From Pseudoalteromonas sp. NC201 (lineage in GTDB: Bacteria > Pseudomonadota > Gammaproteobacteria > Enterobacterales > Alteromonadaceae), in NCBI RefSeq assembly GCF_002850255.1, contig NZ_CP022522.1:2479125-2543124 (forward strand): a stretch of DNA of 64,000 bases, read 5' to 3'. Positions 55,431-64,000 of this stretch are shown here, piece by piece. A program made the translations under genes and the position numbers. The notes under the pieces are model-generated. The model made no database searches, was not told where the DNA came from, and was given only the letters and a program-made list of their open reading frames with translations. Within the stretch, counting starts at the first letter, position 1. Each line of letters opens with the position of its first letter.

Positions 55431-56121
55431 TTTGTTTTGCCTCTACTTGTGTTGCAGCCTGGCGATAAAGAATGTTAGCGAACTCTTCCATAAAGTTAAT
55501 GTACTGAGTTTCTAGCTTTTCTACATTTTTGGCAAATCGGTTATACGCCATAACCGCTGGAATTGCCGCAAACAGACCCATGGCTGTTGCAATCAACGCC
55601 TCAGCAATACCTGGTGCAACCATTTGCAGTGTCGCTTGTTTCACTTCGCCAAGCGCGATGAAAGCATTCATGATCCCCCAAACAGTACCAAATAGACCGA
55701 TATAAGGACTGATAGAGCCAACTGTCGCTAAGAAAGAGAGGCTCGATTCTAACTTTTCAATTTCACGAGAAAGCGCGACACGCATTGAACGGTGAGTACC
55801 TTCAACAACAATCGAAGGAGATTGGATATTGCCTTTTTTATGCTTTGCAAATTCTTTAAAGCCGGATACAAATAACGCTTCTAACCCTGTTGCACTACCA
55901 GCCCTTGCAGCTATTTCATTATAGAGTTTGCTAAGATCCATACCGGACCAAAATTTTTGCTCGAAATTCTTTGATTGGCTTTGGGCTTGAGAAATGACAG
56001 TTTTACGTTGAAAAATAATTGCCCAAGAAGCAATAGACAATCCCACCAGGGTCAACATTACAAGTTGTACCAAAAAACTGGCTTTTAAAATTAGATCGAC
56101 AAAATTTAGTCCCGATTCCAC
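55417..56121 (-). CDS. tolQ: Tol-Pal system proton channel subunit TolQ
   Basis: 234 residues with three membrane helices of the MotA/TolQ/ExbB family; [30 protein letters not shown] is the first, and [10 protein letters not shown] and [18 protein letters not shown] are family hallmarks. The longer frame begins at 56187, but the GTG at 56121 follows a GGGAG site 9 nt upstream and gives the same N-terminus as known TolQ. It is the first gene of tolQRAB-pal-cpoB; ybgC, often before tolQ, is absent. Confidence 0.95.
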   Translation of the reverse strand: MESGLNFVDLILKASFLVQLVMLTLVGLSIASWAIIFQRKTVISQAQSQSKNFEQKFWSGMDLSKLYNEIAARAGSATGLEALFVSGFKEFAKHKKGNIQSPSIVVEGTHRSMRVALSREIEKLESSLSFLATVGSISPYIGLFGTVWGIMNAFIALGEVKQATLQMVAPGIAEALIATAMGLFAAIPAVMAYNRFAKNVEKLETQYINFMEEFANILYRQAATQVEAKQNVSA

Positions 56122-56611
56122 GTTATTATACTCCCAAAAGTGTTTCGGCAATGGTAGCCATTTATATTCTTGCGCTCTACTGAGCAATATCTAGAGATAG
56201 ACTAGATTTACTACCAAAAGGTTCAGCTAGTTTAACCACACTACAAATACCTTACAATCTCAATACTGCGAATTCATTGTATTTGACGATAAATAGAGCA
56301 AAACAGTGTAACTCCCTTTGCTTTACCCAAACTTAAGCAAATTCGGCAATCTCCATCACAGTCTCTAAATATGACCCAAAACTGCATAAAATAGGAGTTT
56401 TATGCACAAATAGAGAATAAAACCTCAAAAAACAGATTGGTCTTACCAATTAACAACAGATTATCTAATATTTACATTTTGCGCATTTAACATACAACCC
56501 CATATTTTACATGAACTTATACAAATACATCGCCACATTTAAGCTCACTTTTTAGCCTTAATAAAAATTCTGATATTAGTTTTTTTTATCTGAAAAAAGA
56601 ATTTTTCTAGT
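56122..56611. other. Long intergenic region upstream of tolQ
   Basis: About 490 bp of AT-rich DNA that must contain the tolQ promoter on the minus strand. I see no gene in it. The rest of the gap up to 57112 holds the small-RNA candidate and the ruvB terminator. Confidence 0.5.
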
Positions 56612-56640
56612 TTGATGAAAAACCAAAACCTCTTTAATAT
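56612..56640 (+). promoter_or_regulatory. Candidate promoter of the orphan small RNA
   Basis: TTGATG (56612-56617) and TAATAT (56635-56640) are 17 bp apart on the plus strand; transcription would begin near 56648. Confidence 0.5.
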
Positions 56641-56647
56641 ACACCCT

Positions 56648-56823
56648 GTACTGAGCGAGCAGCTGAAGTTTCAGCAAAGCACAGTTACTTGCAATAGGAT
56701 TCTGATTTTTCGTATTGCTTAGATGATGCATTTTGTGGATAAAACCCAAAGTAACTCATCTTGTTCCCTGGATTACTTCCTTCAACTTGTTGTTTTGCCC
56801 GCATTATTTGCGGGCTTTTTTTT
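56648..56823 (+). ncRNA. Candidate small RNA, about 175 nt
   Basis: A promoter-like pair at 56612-56640 and a strong intrinsic terminator (GCCCGCA/TGCGGGC, 56797-56803 with 56809-56815, then eight T) bracket this stretch on the plus strand, with nothing upstream on that strand to terminate. Near the 5' end a GCTGAA/TTCAGC hairpin (56662-56675) is visible, and the middle contains a TTCCCTGG word like the seeds of Hfq-binding RNAs such as ArcZ and SdsR. An open frame at 56723-56935 reads through the terminator and is not convincing. The 5' end and identity are inferred. Confidence 0.5.
56797..56823 (+). terminator. Strong intrinsic terminator on the plus strand
   Basis: Seven-base stem GCCCGCA/TGCGGGC (56797-56803 with 56809-56815), loop TTATT, followed by eight T residues. 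Confidence 0.92.
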
Positions 56824-57056
56824 GCCTGAAATTTGGTGCATGCCCCTTATTACTCTCCTCGTTTTCTTTAACACTCGATTATTTTGCGGTTTTTATTTAG
56901 CACTTGGTTTAAAGGACGAGGCAGTCTACAAATAGTTTAAGCAACGTATAACACAGGTAAATTACTTCAGCGGTAATGAATCTTGCTTGAATTGAGCTGA
57001 TACAAAATTATGGATTTATGCAAACGTGATTTGCAAAACTCTAATGTAGAAATGAA

Positions 57057-57080
57057 ATAGCCGAGTGAATACTCGGCTAT
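57057..57080 (-). terminator. Probable terminator of the ruv operon
   Basis: Ten-base perfect stem ATAGCCGAGT/ACTCGGCTAT (57057-57066 with 57071-57080), loop GAAT; on the minus strand TTTCATTTC follows. It lies 33 bp past the ruvB stop. Confidence 0.8.
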
Positions 57081-57112
57081 GAAGAACAAAGGTGTTTGTT
57101 ACCCAGCTTGGA

Positions 57113-58117
57113 TTATTCTGGCTTGCTTAGCTCAAAATGCATATAGGCTTTATCAGAGACAATACGTCCTCTTGGCGTGCGTTGAATAAAGCCTTGTTGG
57201 ATCAAAAATGGTTCTATCACATCTTCGATGGTTTCTTTTTCTTCTCCAATCGCCGCAGCAAGGTTATCAAGACCAACCGGGCCACCGGTAAACTTTTCTA
57301 TGATTGCCAGCAGATATTTGCGATCCATATAATCGAAGCCACATTTATCAACATCGACCATATCCAGCGCCAAGTGTGCAATCTCTTCAGTGATAGAGCC
57401 ATCGCCCTTCACTTCAGCAAAGTCTCTTACCCTGCGTAGTAAACGATTTGCTATTCGTGGTGTACCGCGCGCTCGACGCGCCACTTCAGTTGCACCCGAC
57501 TCGCTGATCTCTAGATTTAAATGATGCGCTGAGCGCGTTACAATCGAAGACAAATCCGCAACCGAGTAAAACTCCAAGCGCTGCACAATACCAAAACGAT
57601 CTCTTAATGGTGAGGTTAATGAGCCGGCACGTGTCGTTGCACCAACCAAAGTAAAAGGCGGTAAATCCAGTTTAATCGAGCGTGCTGCAGGGCCTTCACC
57701 AATCATGATGTCCAATTGGTAGTCTTCCATAGCGGGATAGAGAATTTCTTCCACCTGAGGGCTTAAACGATGGATCTCATCAATAAATAACACATCCCCT
57801 TCTTCAAGGTTAGTGAGCAATGCGGCCAAGTCTCCCGCTTTTTCAAGCACAGGTCCCGAGGTGGTTTTTATATTAACCTCAAGCTCGTTTGCGACAATGT
57901 TCGCAAGCGTGGTTTTACCTAAACCCGGCGGACCAAATATCAGCAAGTGATCTAAGGCTTCCTGTCTTGAACGTGCCGCCGCTATAAAAATTTCCATTTG
58001 CTTTTTGACATGCGGCTGACCGGTATAATCATTTAGTAATTTAGGTCTAATCGCCCTATCTACTAAATCTTCATTACCTTGGATCTCAGGTTCAATTAAT
58101 CTATCTGCTTCAATCAT
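57113..58117 (-). CDS. ruvB: Holliday junction branch-migration helicase RuvB
   Basis: 334 residues. AAA+ ATPase with Walker [18 protein letters not shown], Walker [11 protein letters not shown], sensor region [20 protein letters not shown], and the C-terminal winged helix. RuvB hexamers drive branch migration with RuvA. It begins 2 bp after the ruvA stop, so the two are coupled. Confidence 0.97.
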   Translation of the reverse strand: MIEADRLIEPEIQGNEDLVDRAIRPKLLNDYTGQPHVKKQMEIFIAAARSRQEALDHLLIFGPPGLGKTTLANIVANELEVNIKTTSGPVLEKAGDLAALLTNLEEGDVLFIDEIHRLSPQVEEILYPAMEDYQLDIMIGEGPAARSIKLDLPPFTLVGATTRAGSLTSPLRDRFGIVQRLEFYSVADLSSIVTRSAHHLNLEISESGATEVARRARGTPRIANRLLRRVRDFAEVKGDGSITEEIAHLALDMVDVDKCGFDYMDRKYLLAIIEKFTGGPVGLDNLAAAIGEEKETIEDVIEPFLIQQGFIQRTPRGRIVSDKAYMHFELSKPE

Positions 58118-58119
58118 AG

Positions 58120-58737
58120 TTACATCATCGATTTAAGAGCGTCTTTAATGATACTCTCGGTCGTCATGCCTTCTCTGTTTACGGCTTTTACCGCTTTTTG
58201 TGCTTGAACTTGTTTATACCCTAATGCCATTAAGGCTGCAATCGCTTCATCTGCTGGGGTATCACTTACCGTCGGATGCTCTTGCGGCGCAAGTACAGCG
58301 GCATCGCTAAACGGTGTGAGTAAGTCATTGCCAAAGTCTTTTAGCTTATCTTTCATTTCAAGCACTAGGCGCTCAGCGGTCTTTTTACCAACTCCTGGGA
58401 TCTTAACCAAAGTCGTTGCATCGCCATGATTCACGCAGCTAACAAATTGCTCTGCCGACATGCCCGACAAAATTGCAAGTCCGAGCTTTGGACCGACTCC
58501 GTTTGCTTTAATTAACGTGCGAAACAATGCACGTGCTATCTTGGTATTAAAACCAAACAGTAACTGCGCATCTTCGCGCACCACAAAGTGAGTAAATACG
58601 GAAACCGGCTCGCCCACGCTCGGTAATTCATAAAAACAGGTCATTGGCATTTGTACCTCATAACCTATACCTGCAACATCAATTAATATCTCTGGTGGCT
58701 GCTTTTCTAACAGTGTTCCGCTTAATTTTCCTATCAT
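58120..58737 (-). CDS. ruvA: Holliday junction DNA-binding protein RuvA
   Basis: 205 residues: an N-terminal OB fold ([28 protein letters not shown]), two helix-hairpin-helix motifs ([40 protein letters not shown]) and a C-terminal three-helix domain that contacts RuvB. It is coupled to ruvC (2-bp gap) and ruvB. Confidence 0.97.
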   Translation of the reverse strand: MIGKLSGTLLEKQPPEILIDVAGIGYEVQMPMTCFYELPSVGEPVSVFTHFVVREDAQLLFGFNTKIARALFRTLIKANGVGPKLGLAILSGMSAEQFVSCVNHGDATTLVKIPGVGKKTAERLVLEMKDKLKDFGNDLLTPFSDAAVLAPQEHPTVSDTPADEAIAALMALGYKQVQAQKAVKAVNREGMTTESIIKDALKSMM

Positions 58738-58739
58738 CG

Positions 58740-59267
58740 TTATCTCAACCTTCCTCTTACGGTTTTACGCGCTGCGCCTGCCATTTTTATTAAGTTTTGC
58801 CTTGAGTGCGCGTGACAAATCGCCACCGCCAACGCATCTGCTGCATCAGCTTGGGGTGTGCCTGGCAATTTTAATATGCGCTTTACCATTTCCTGTACTT
58901 GGGCTTTGTCTGCACCACCGGTACCCGCAACGGCTTGTTTAACTTGCCTTGCCGAATATTCACTCACAACCACTGACTGCATGGTCGCTGCAACAATGGC
59001 CGCACCTCGCGCTTGACCAAGTTTTAAGGCTGAGCTTGGATTATGCGCAACGAACACTTGCTCAATCGCAAAGTCGCTCGGCGAAAACTGCTCTATGAGC
59101 TGTGTGATCCCTTGATAGATCATTTTTAATCGAGTGGGAAAGTCATGTTCACCAACTTTAATGCAACCGCTCCCCAAATATTGGAACTTTGCACCTTGGT
59201 GAGCAATCACACCATAGCCTGTAAATCTTGACCCCGGATCAATTCCTAAAATGACAGCCAAACGCAT
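58740..59267 (-). CDS. ruvC: Holliday junction resolvase RuvC
   Basis: 175 residues, RNase H-like fold. The catalytic acidic residues appear in [14 protein letters not shown] (Asp), FAIEQVFV (Glu) and [13 protein letters not shown] (Asp). RuvC cuts the four-way junctions migrated by RuvAB. The gene order ruvC-ruvA-ruvB is usual; yebC, often between aspS and ruvC, is absent. A minus-strand terminator lies between aspS and this gene. Confidence 0.97.
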   Translation of the reverse strand: MRLAVILGIDPGSRFTGYGVIAHQGAKFQYLGSGCIKVGEHDFPTRLKMIYQGITQLIEQFSPSDFAIEQVFVAHNPSSALKLGQARGAAIVAATMQSVVVSEYSARQVKQAVAGTGGADKAQVQEMVKRILKLPGTPQADAADALAVAICHAHSRQNLIKMAGAARKTVRGRLR

Positions 59268-59340
59268 CGTCTCTTGGTTTTTTGGTTATAATGCCAAAAT
59301 ACTGTATAGATTACCAGTTATAAGCTAGTTCATCTGATCA

Positions 59341-59362
59341 AAAAAGGCGACCTAAGTCGCCT
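59341..59362 (-). terminator. Terminator of aspS
   Basis: Seven-base stem AGGCGAC/GTCGCCT (59345-59351 with 59356-59362), followed by T residues on the minus strand, 23 bp past the aspS stop. It separates aspS from ruvC transcription. Confidence 0.85.
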
Positions 59363-59384
59363 CTTTTACATCAGGTTGACGAAC

Positions 59385-61169
59385 TTACTCGCCTTCACCT
59401 TGCTCTGTTAACTGCTTTTCTATTGAGATAGCAAGCTCTTTTAGCGCATCTGGGTTTGCAGGGCTTGGCGCATCAGTCATCAAGCACGACGCTTGCGTCG
59501 TTTTCGGGAACGCAATAACGTCACGGATGTTGTCAGTGCCACACAGTAGCATCACCAAACGGTCAAGACCGAATGCCAAACCTGCGTGCGGAGGCGTGCC
59601 ATACTTCAGAGCATCAAGTAAGAAACCAAACTTCTCTTGCTGCTCAGACTCTTCAATGCCTAGGATCCTGAACGCAGCCTGTTGCATTTCGTTGTTGTGA
59701 ATACGAACCGAACCGCCACCGACTTCGTAGCCGTTAAGTACCATATCGTATGCATCAGAAAGTGTACCTGCTGGATTTGCTTCAAGGTCCGCAGCACTTA
59801 CGCCTTTAGGCGCGGTAAACGGGTGGTGTACCGCGTGTAGGTTACCTTCGTCGTCTTCTTCGAACATCGGGAAGTCAACAACCCAAAGTGGTGCCCACTT
59901 AGTTAGATCTGTGATTTCTAAATCAAGACCAATCTTCAGACGTAGCGCGCCCATCGCTTCGTTTACAGTATTACGCTTGTCTGCGCCGAATAGAATAATG
60001 TCACCTGTGTTTGCGCCTGTGCGCTCAAGCAGTGCATTGATCACTTCTTCATTCAAGAACTTAGCGATTGGTGACTGTACGCCCTCGATACCCGCATCAC
60101 GGTCGTTCACTTTCATCCAGGCAAGGCCTTTCGCACCGTAAATACCTACAAACTTAGTGTATTCATCGATTTGCTTACGTGAAAGTTGTGCGCCACCAGG
60201 TACTGATAGTACTGCAACACGACCTTTTTCGTCATTCGCAGGGCCACTTAGTACTTTAAATTCAACGTCTTTTACGATGTCTGCAACGTCGATAAGCTCA
60301 AGCGGGTTACGTAGGTCTGGTTTATCCGAACCATATTTGCTCATCGCTTCGCTGTATGGCATCACAGGGAACTCACCCAAATCCACATCTAGGAAAGACT
60401 GCCACATTTCACGGATCATTTTTTCTGTCACGCCACGAACTTGGTCTGAGCTCATAAATGACGTTTCGATATCTATCTGAGTGAACTCTGGCTGGCGATC
60501 GGCACGTAAGTCTTCATCACGGAAACACTTTACGATTTGATAGTAGCGGTCAAAACCAGACATCATTAGTAGCTGCTTAAATAGCTGTGGCGACTGCGGT
60601 AGCGCATAGAAACTGCCTTTGTGGACACGACTTGGTACTAGATAGTCGCGTGCACCTTCAGGTGTCGCTTTCGTTAGTACTGGCGTTTCAATGTCTAAGA
60701 ATGCATTTTCATCCAAGAAACGACGCACAAAGCTACTCGCTTTAGCACGCATTTTAATGCGATCGCTCATTTCTAGACGACGTAGGTCTAAATAACGGTA
60801 CTTAAGACGACGCTCTTCAGAGTTTTGCTGATTGAAGTCAAGCGGTAATGGTTCTGAACGGTTGATAATGGTTAAGCCAGTGCCTAAGATCTCAACTTCA
60901 CCGGTTGCCATGTCTTTGTTTACTTGGCTTTCAGGACGCGCACGGACAACACCTTTGATCTGAACACAGAACTCTTGGCGCAACGTATTCGCTTTATCCA
61001 TTAAGCCTTCCACTTCAGGATCGAATACCACTTGCACAAGCCCTTCTCTATCTCTTAAATCGACAAAGATTAGGCCGCCAAGGTCACGACGTTTATTGAT
61101 CCAACCACATAGTTCAACTTCCTGATCTACATGGCTCTTATTTAGTTTTCCGCAGTATATAGAGCGCAT
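59385..61169 (-). CDS. aspS: Aspartyl-tRNA synthetase
   Basis: 594 residues. Class II synthetase: N-terminal anticodon-binding OB fold ([26 protein letters not shown]), motif 2 ([21 protein letters not shown]), bacterial insertion domain, and motif 3 ([15 protein letters not shown]). It charges tRNA-Asp with aspartate. The bacterial-type insertion (about 300-410) is present, as expected for the long bacterial enzyme. The gene is upstream of ruvCAB in the same direction. Confidence 0.98.
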   Translation of the reverse strand: MRSIYCGKLNKSHVDQEVELCGWINKRRDLGGLIFVDLRDREGLVQVVFDPEVEGLMDKANTLRQEFCVQIKGVVRARPESQVNKDMATGEVEILGTGLTIINRSEPLPLDFNQQNSEERRLKYRYLDLRRLEMSDRIKMRAKASSFVRRFLDENAFLDIETPVLTKATPEGARDYLVPSRVHKGSFYALPQSPQLFKQLLMMSGFDRYYQIVKCFRDEDLRADRQPEFTQIDIETSFMSSDQVRGVTEKMIREMWQSFLDVDLGEFPVMPYSEAMSKYGSDKPDLRNPLELIDVADIVKDVEFKVLSGPANDEKGRVAVLSVPGGAQLSRKQIDEYTKFVGIYGAKGLAWMKVNDRDAGIEGVQSPIAKFLNEEVINALLERTGANTGDIILFGADKRNTVNEAMGALRLKIGLDLEITDLTKWAPLWVVDFPMFEEDDEGNLHAVHHPFTAPKGVSAADLEANPAGTLSDAYDMVLNGYEVGGGSVRIHNNEMQQAAFRILGIEESEQQEKFGFLLDALKYGTPPHAGLAFGLDRLVMLLCGTDNIRDVIAFPKTTQASCLMTDAPSPANPDALKELAISIEKQLTEQGEGE

Positions 61170-61363
61170 AAAATTCCTGTCAGTCCAGTTTGCTCTTACG
61201 ACTAATCACTTCTCACCACACAATATGAATTCACAGTATTGGTAAGCCAGTCGCTAAGACTCATTTTCAATAACCGCCAATTATATAAAAATACGCTGCA
61301 TTGTCATCCTCAATCTAAGGATCTGATACACTATTCACACATTTAATCGTTGTTTTGATCACT

Positions 61364-62212
61364 ATGTTGTATCTGGGTTGCCCACAATGGAGTAGCGCAC
61401 ACTGGAAAGGTCGAGTATTTTCCAGCCATTGTAGTGCCACAAATATGCTCAAAGAGTATGGCCAAATTTTTAATAGCGTTGAAGGCAATACGACTTTTTA
61501 TGCCGATCCAAATCCGCAGACCGTATTAAAATGGCTAGAACAAGTGCCCGATGACTTTCGCTTTACGTTTAAAATTCCTAAGCGTTTTAGTCATGAAATG
61601 GCACTTAGCCACTGCCAAGATGAATTATTGGCTTGGTGTAAAAACATGGCGCCGCTGTTTCCTAAATTAGGCGTGTTAATGCTGCAATTACCTGCGCAGT
61701 TTGCGCCTGAACATATAAATAAAATGCGACAATTTTTATCTTGGTTGCCCAAAGCGCTAACTGTTGGTGTTGAAGTACGGCATTGGGACTTTTATCGCAA
61801 AGGCGATGCTGAGCGCAGATACAACCAATATTTAATCGAAAATAACTACAACCGCATCGTGATGGATACTCGCGCACTCTTCAGCGAGCCTGCCAGTACC
61901 CCTGCGATAGTAGATGCACAGCAAAAGAAGCCGCGATTACCTGTGCATGCAATTGCCACTGGAGACAGCCCTATTCTGCGATTTGTTGGTTGCTCTCAGC
62001 TTGAGTCTAATAGAGACTTTTATCAGCCTTGGTTAACTAAACTCAATCAATGGCTCAGCGAAGGTAAATCACCTTATGTGTTTTTCCATACCGCAGACAA
62101 TTTTGATGCGCCATTTTTAGCAAGACAATTTATCGCTGATTTAGAGATACATCATCAAGTAAGCAATCCATTCCCCGCTGAAAAAGAAGCAAAGCAAGAG
62201 GCGCTGTTTTAA
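61364..62212 (+). CDS. yecE: DUF72-family protein YecE
   Basis: 282 residues, close to E. coli YecE in pattern: MLYLGCPQWSSAHWKG start, FNSVEGNTTFYADPNP, DDFRFTFKIPKRFSH, GVEVRHWDFY and the VPVHA/FVGC region. DUF72 is a TIM-barrel-like family without a known reaction. The ATG at 61364 matches the family start; an upstream TTG at 61355 is less likely. The next gene starts at the stop codon (TAATG), so both are coupled. Divergent from aspS, as yecE is a neighbour of the aspS/ruv region in E. coli too. Confidence 0.92.
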   Translation: MLYLGCPQWSSAHWKGRVFSSHCSATNMLKEYGQIFNSVEGNTTFYADPNPQTVLKWLEQVPDDFRFTFKIPKRFSHEMALSHCQDELLAWCKNMAPLFPKLGVLMLQLPAQFAPEHINKMRQFLSWLPKALTVGVEVRHWDFYRKGDAERRYNQYLIENNYNRIVMDTRALFSEPASTPAIVDAQQKKPRLPVHAIATGDSPILRFVGCSQLESNRDFYQPWLTKLNQWLSEGKSPYVFFHTADNFDAPFLARQFIADLEIHHQVSNPFPAEKEAKQEALF

Positions 62213-62718
62213 TGTCCCATCCCTATTTTTTAAACTACTCAGAGCAAGTCCAGACTCAAGTCACTCAATTAATAGAGAGCAAGCGACTCAGTGCTTTTTT
62301 CAAAAGCCGCTATCCTGAAGCGCATCAAATCAAAAGCGATAAGCTACTTTACGAATATGTGGAAGGATTAAGACAGCAGTACTTAAAAAATACCCCACGG
62401 GTATCGCAGGCCAAGTTTGAGAAGCGCAACAATATGGTATTGAATGCGTTAGGAACCCATACGTTCAAAACCACACGACACGGGCAAAAACAAAAAACGT
62501 CGCACCAAATACACATCGCAGCACAGTTAAAACACGCACCCGAGGCAGTGCTACGAGCATTGGTTGTACACGAGCTAGCGCACTTTAAAGAGAAAAACCA
62601 TAACAAGGCGTTTTACAAGCTTTGTCAGCATATGGAACCCCACTATCATCAACTTGAGCTAGAGTTACGGCTATTTATGCTGATGTGTGAAACAGAAGGC
62701 AACACCAATTACACTTAA
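62212..62718 (+). CDS. YgjP-like zinc metallopeptidase-fold protein
   Basis: 168 residues with the zinc motif HELAH (VVHELAHFKEKNHNKAFY) and a further His in KNHNKAF, as in the YgjP/WLM/SprT-like group. The basic N-terminal half has no recognisable motif. Whether it cuts proteins or has another role is unknown. The start codon overlaps the yecE stop (TAATG). A perfect 12-bp hairpin overlaps its end. Confidence 0.88.
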   Translation: MSHPYFLNYSEQVQTQVTQLIESKRLSAFFKSRYPEAHQIKSDKLLYEYVEGLRQQYLKNTPRVSQAKFEKRNNMVLNALGTHTFKTTRHGQKQKTSHQIHIAAQLKHAPEAVLRALVVHELAHFKEKNHNKAFYKLCQHMEPHYHQLELELRLFMLMCETEGNTNYT

Positions 62719-62739
62719 CTTAAGGGTAATTGGTGTTTT
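62701..62739 (+). terminator. Intrinsic terminator of the yecE-ygjP unit
   Basis: Twelve-base perfect stem AACACCAATTAC/GTAATTGGTGTT (62701-62712 with 62726-62737) and TTTT after it; it overlaps the stop codon region. Confidence 0.85.
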
Positions 62740-62745
62740 GAGAAA

Positions 62746-63543
62746 TTAGCGTTTACAGCTTGGTGCAAAACCACCCGTACGCGCTTTGTTAGCGGTTGCT
62801 TGGGCAGTTGTCATGTTTGCTTGTAATTGCTTAATTCGATTTTCAGGCGCAGGGTGCGTCGACATAAATTCTGGTGGACGCTGTTCGCTCATTTTCGCCA
62901 TATTTTGCCAAAGCGCAACCGAGCCTTCAGGGTTAAAGCCAGCCTTGGCCATTAGATCTAAGCCGATAACGTCCGCTTCGCTTTCATGAGAGCGGCTAAA
63001 TGGCAGCGCGACACCATACTGCGCGCCAAGACCTAATCCCTGCATAATGGCATTGCGATATTCGATATTATTCATTTCAAGCACCGCCGCCCCTGCTTGC
63101 AGGCCAAACTGCAACACACTGTTTTGCGATACGCGCTCATTAGCGTGTTCAGCAATAACATGTCCTACTTCATGGCCCATCACCGCAGCAAGTTGATCTT
63201 GGTTTTCTGCAACTTTGAGAATCCCCGTATGAACCCCGATTTTGCCGCCGGGTAGTGCAAATGCATTAGCAGAGTCATCTTCAAATACCACAACTTCCCA
63301 TTGCTGGTTTGCGTAGTTTGCTGGGAGTTGTGCTATTAAGGCATTTGCAATACACTTAACGTAGCGATTGGTTTTAGCATCAGTATCAACTTTTTGCTCT
63401 TGCTTCATTTGTTCAAAGCTTGCAACACCCATTTGGTCCATTTGCTGCTCGGAATAGAGTGCTAACTGAGTGCGTCCGGTAGGCGATGTTTTGCAGCCAG
63501 CAAGCGTTGCTGCCACAGCTATCGCGAGAACCAGTTTTTTCAT
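62746..63543 (-). CDS. M48-family metalloprotease lipoprotein (LoiP-like)
   Basis: 265 residues: lipobox LAGC (Cys17), then an M48 domain with the zinc motif HEVGH in AAVMGHEVGHVIAEHANER and the downstream Glu in SRSHESEADVIGLDLM. The lipoprotein form matches LoiP (YggG), an outer-membrane-linked metalloprotease that acts in envelope quality control in E. coli. It is a single leftward gene next to the yecE-ygjP terminator. Confidence 0.9.
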   Translation of the reverse strand: MKKLVLAIAVAATLAGCKTSPTGRTQLALYSEQQMDQMGVASFEQMKQEQKVDTDAKTNRYVKCIANALIAQLPANYANQQWEVVVFEDDSANAFALPGGKIGVHTGILKVAENQDQLAAVMGHEVGHVIAEHANERVSQNSVLQFGLQAGAAVLEMNNIEYRNAIMQGLGLGAQYGVALPFSRSHESEADVIGLDLMAKAGFNPEGSVALWQNMAKMSEQRPPEFMSTHPAPENRIKQLQANMTTAQATANKARTGGFAPSCKR

Positions 63544-63774
63544 AACTTGTTCCTTTTCTTATTTTATAACTTAAGTTTCTCTAAGTTTACCGCAATTTCG
63601 TCACTTAACGAGACTAACTTAGTACAATATAAAAAATTTTTCATGAACTTCTGCTGATCAGAACGCCGTCTTTTCGTTGCTCCACTCTAGTGCACCGAGT
63701 TCCATTTCCATATAAAGCGTCTCTGATTGGTGTATTTATTCTGCTTAACATTAACAAGGTAACAATACCAACCT

Positions 63775-64000
63775 ATGAAGTCATCAACACTCCCAGCAAT
63801 ACTCTTGCCATTACTGGCTAGTATTGTCGCGATAACGCCTTTGGCTATCGACTTGTATCTCCCCGCGATGCTTGCGATTGCAGACAGCTTGAATAGCCCG
63901 CTTGAGCAAGTACAGGTTTCTCTTAGTAGCTATTTAGCAGGTTATGCTGTCGGCATGATGGTGTTTGGCCCCCTTGCTGATAGATTCTCAAGACAGACGT
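63775..64000 (+). CDS. Bcr/CflA-family drug-resistance transporter (3' end outside window)
   Basis: The first 75 codons from the ATG at 63775 are in the window. They give an N-terminal pattern typical of Bcr/CflA transporters of the major facilitator superfamily: a first helix LPLLASIVAITPLAIDLYLPA, and the SLSSYLAGYAVGMMVFGPLADRFSR segment with the conserved D-R loop motif after the second helix. Such pumps export drugs by proton antiport. The ribosome site is weak. It is cut by the window end. Confidence 0.87.
   Translation, partial: MKSSTLPAILLPLLASIVAITPLAIDLYLPAMLAIADSLNSPLEQVQVSLSSYLAGYAVGMMVFGPLADRFSRQT

Noticed and set aside
56723..56935. Open frame of 70 codons in the tolQ-ruvB gap
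   Set aside because: It has no ribosome site and reads straight through a strong terminator at 56797-56823; a small RNA explains the region better.

Overview
The window reads as chromosomal DNA of a marine gammaproteobacterium, most likely Pseudoalteromonas or a close Alteromonadales relative. The basis is the protein character (tolQRAB-pal-cpoB, recCBD, ruvCAB-aspS, fabB/mnmC and ilvY/ilvC in gammaproteobacterial arrangements), the AT-leaning base composition, the wealth of TonB/lipoprotein genes and a dispersed ATACCAAT-bordered repeat. It is an inference from sequence without database comparison.

Layout. 1-8.1 kb: the tail of a lipoprotein gene, a two-component system, an NSS sodium symporter, an ElaA-like acetyltransferase, a Spo0M-like protein, a CPA2 cation/proton antiporter and a small unknown gene. 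8.2-15 kb: a fatty-acid-hydroxylase-type membrane enzyme, then a leftward operon DUF4856 lipoprotein - imelysin lipoprotein - FecA-like TonB receptor, which looks like an iron-regulated uptake locus with a Fur-like box on its promoter. 15-18.3 kb: an atypical response regulator and the divergent ilvY/ilvC pair. 18.5-25.3 kb: a chemoreceptor, a TPR lipoprotein with an M28 peptidase, a GIY-YIG protein, and the bamE / rnfH-ratA / smpB cluster. 25.3-33.2 kb: fabB/mnmC, a DUF3612-type HTH regulator with phased operator repeats, and a fusion of a DAACS transporter with a periplasmic binding domain. 33.3-42 kb: recC-recB-recD. 42.2-48.2 kb: a diguanylate cyclase, an old-yellow-enzyme/TetR pair, then a short accessory stretch of unrecognised genes, including one with a probable frameshift. 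48.5-56.2 kb: tRNA-Ser, nadA, eight tRNA-Lys genes, and the tol-pal operon. 56.2-57.1 kb: a long intergenic region with what looks like a small-RNA gene. 57.1-64 kb: ruvCAB, aspS, yecE and ygjP-like genes, a LoiP-like protease and the start of a Bcr/CflA efflux gene.

Most of the window is housekeeping. The features most worth a second look are: the tRNA-Lys array, which repeats exactly every 231 bp four times and then every 105 bp, the longer spacers each carrying a copied 5' piece of the tRNA; the promoter-to-terminator unit at 56.6-56.8 kb with no convincing gene in it; the transporter/binding-protein fusion at 31.0-33.2 kb; the phased TGTGAAATT repeats beside the DUF3612 regulator; and an inverted-repeat element at 23.6 kb with a second copy at 42.1 kb. 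No CRISPR array, transposase, integrase or prophage was seen.
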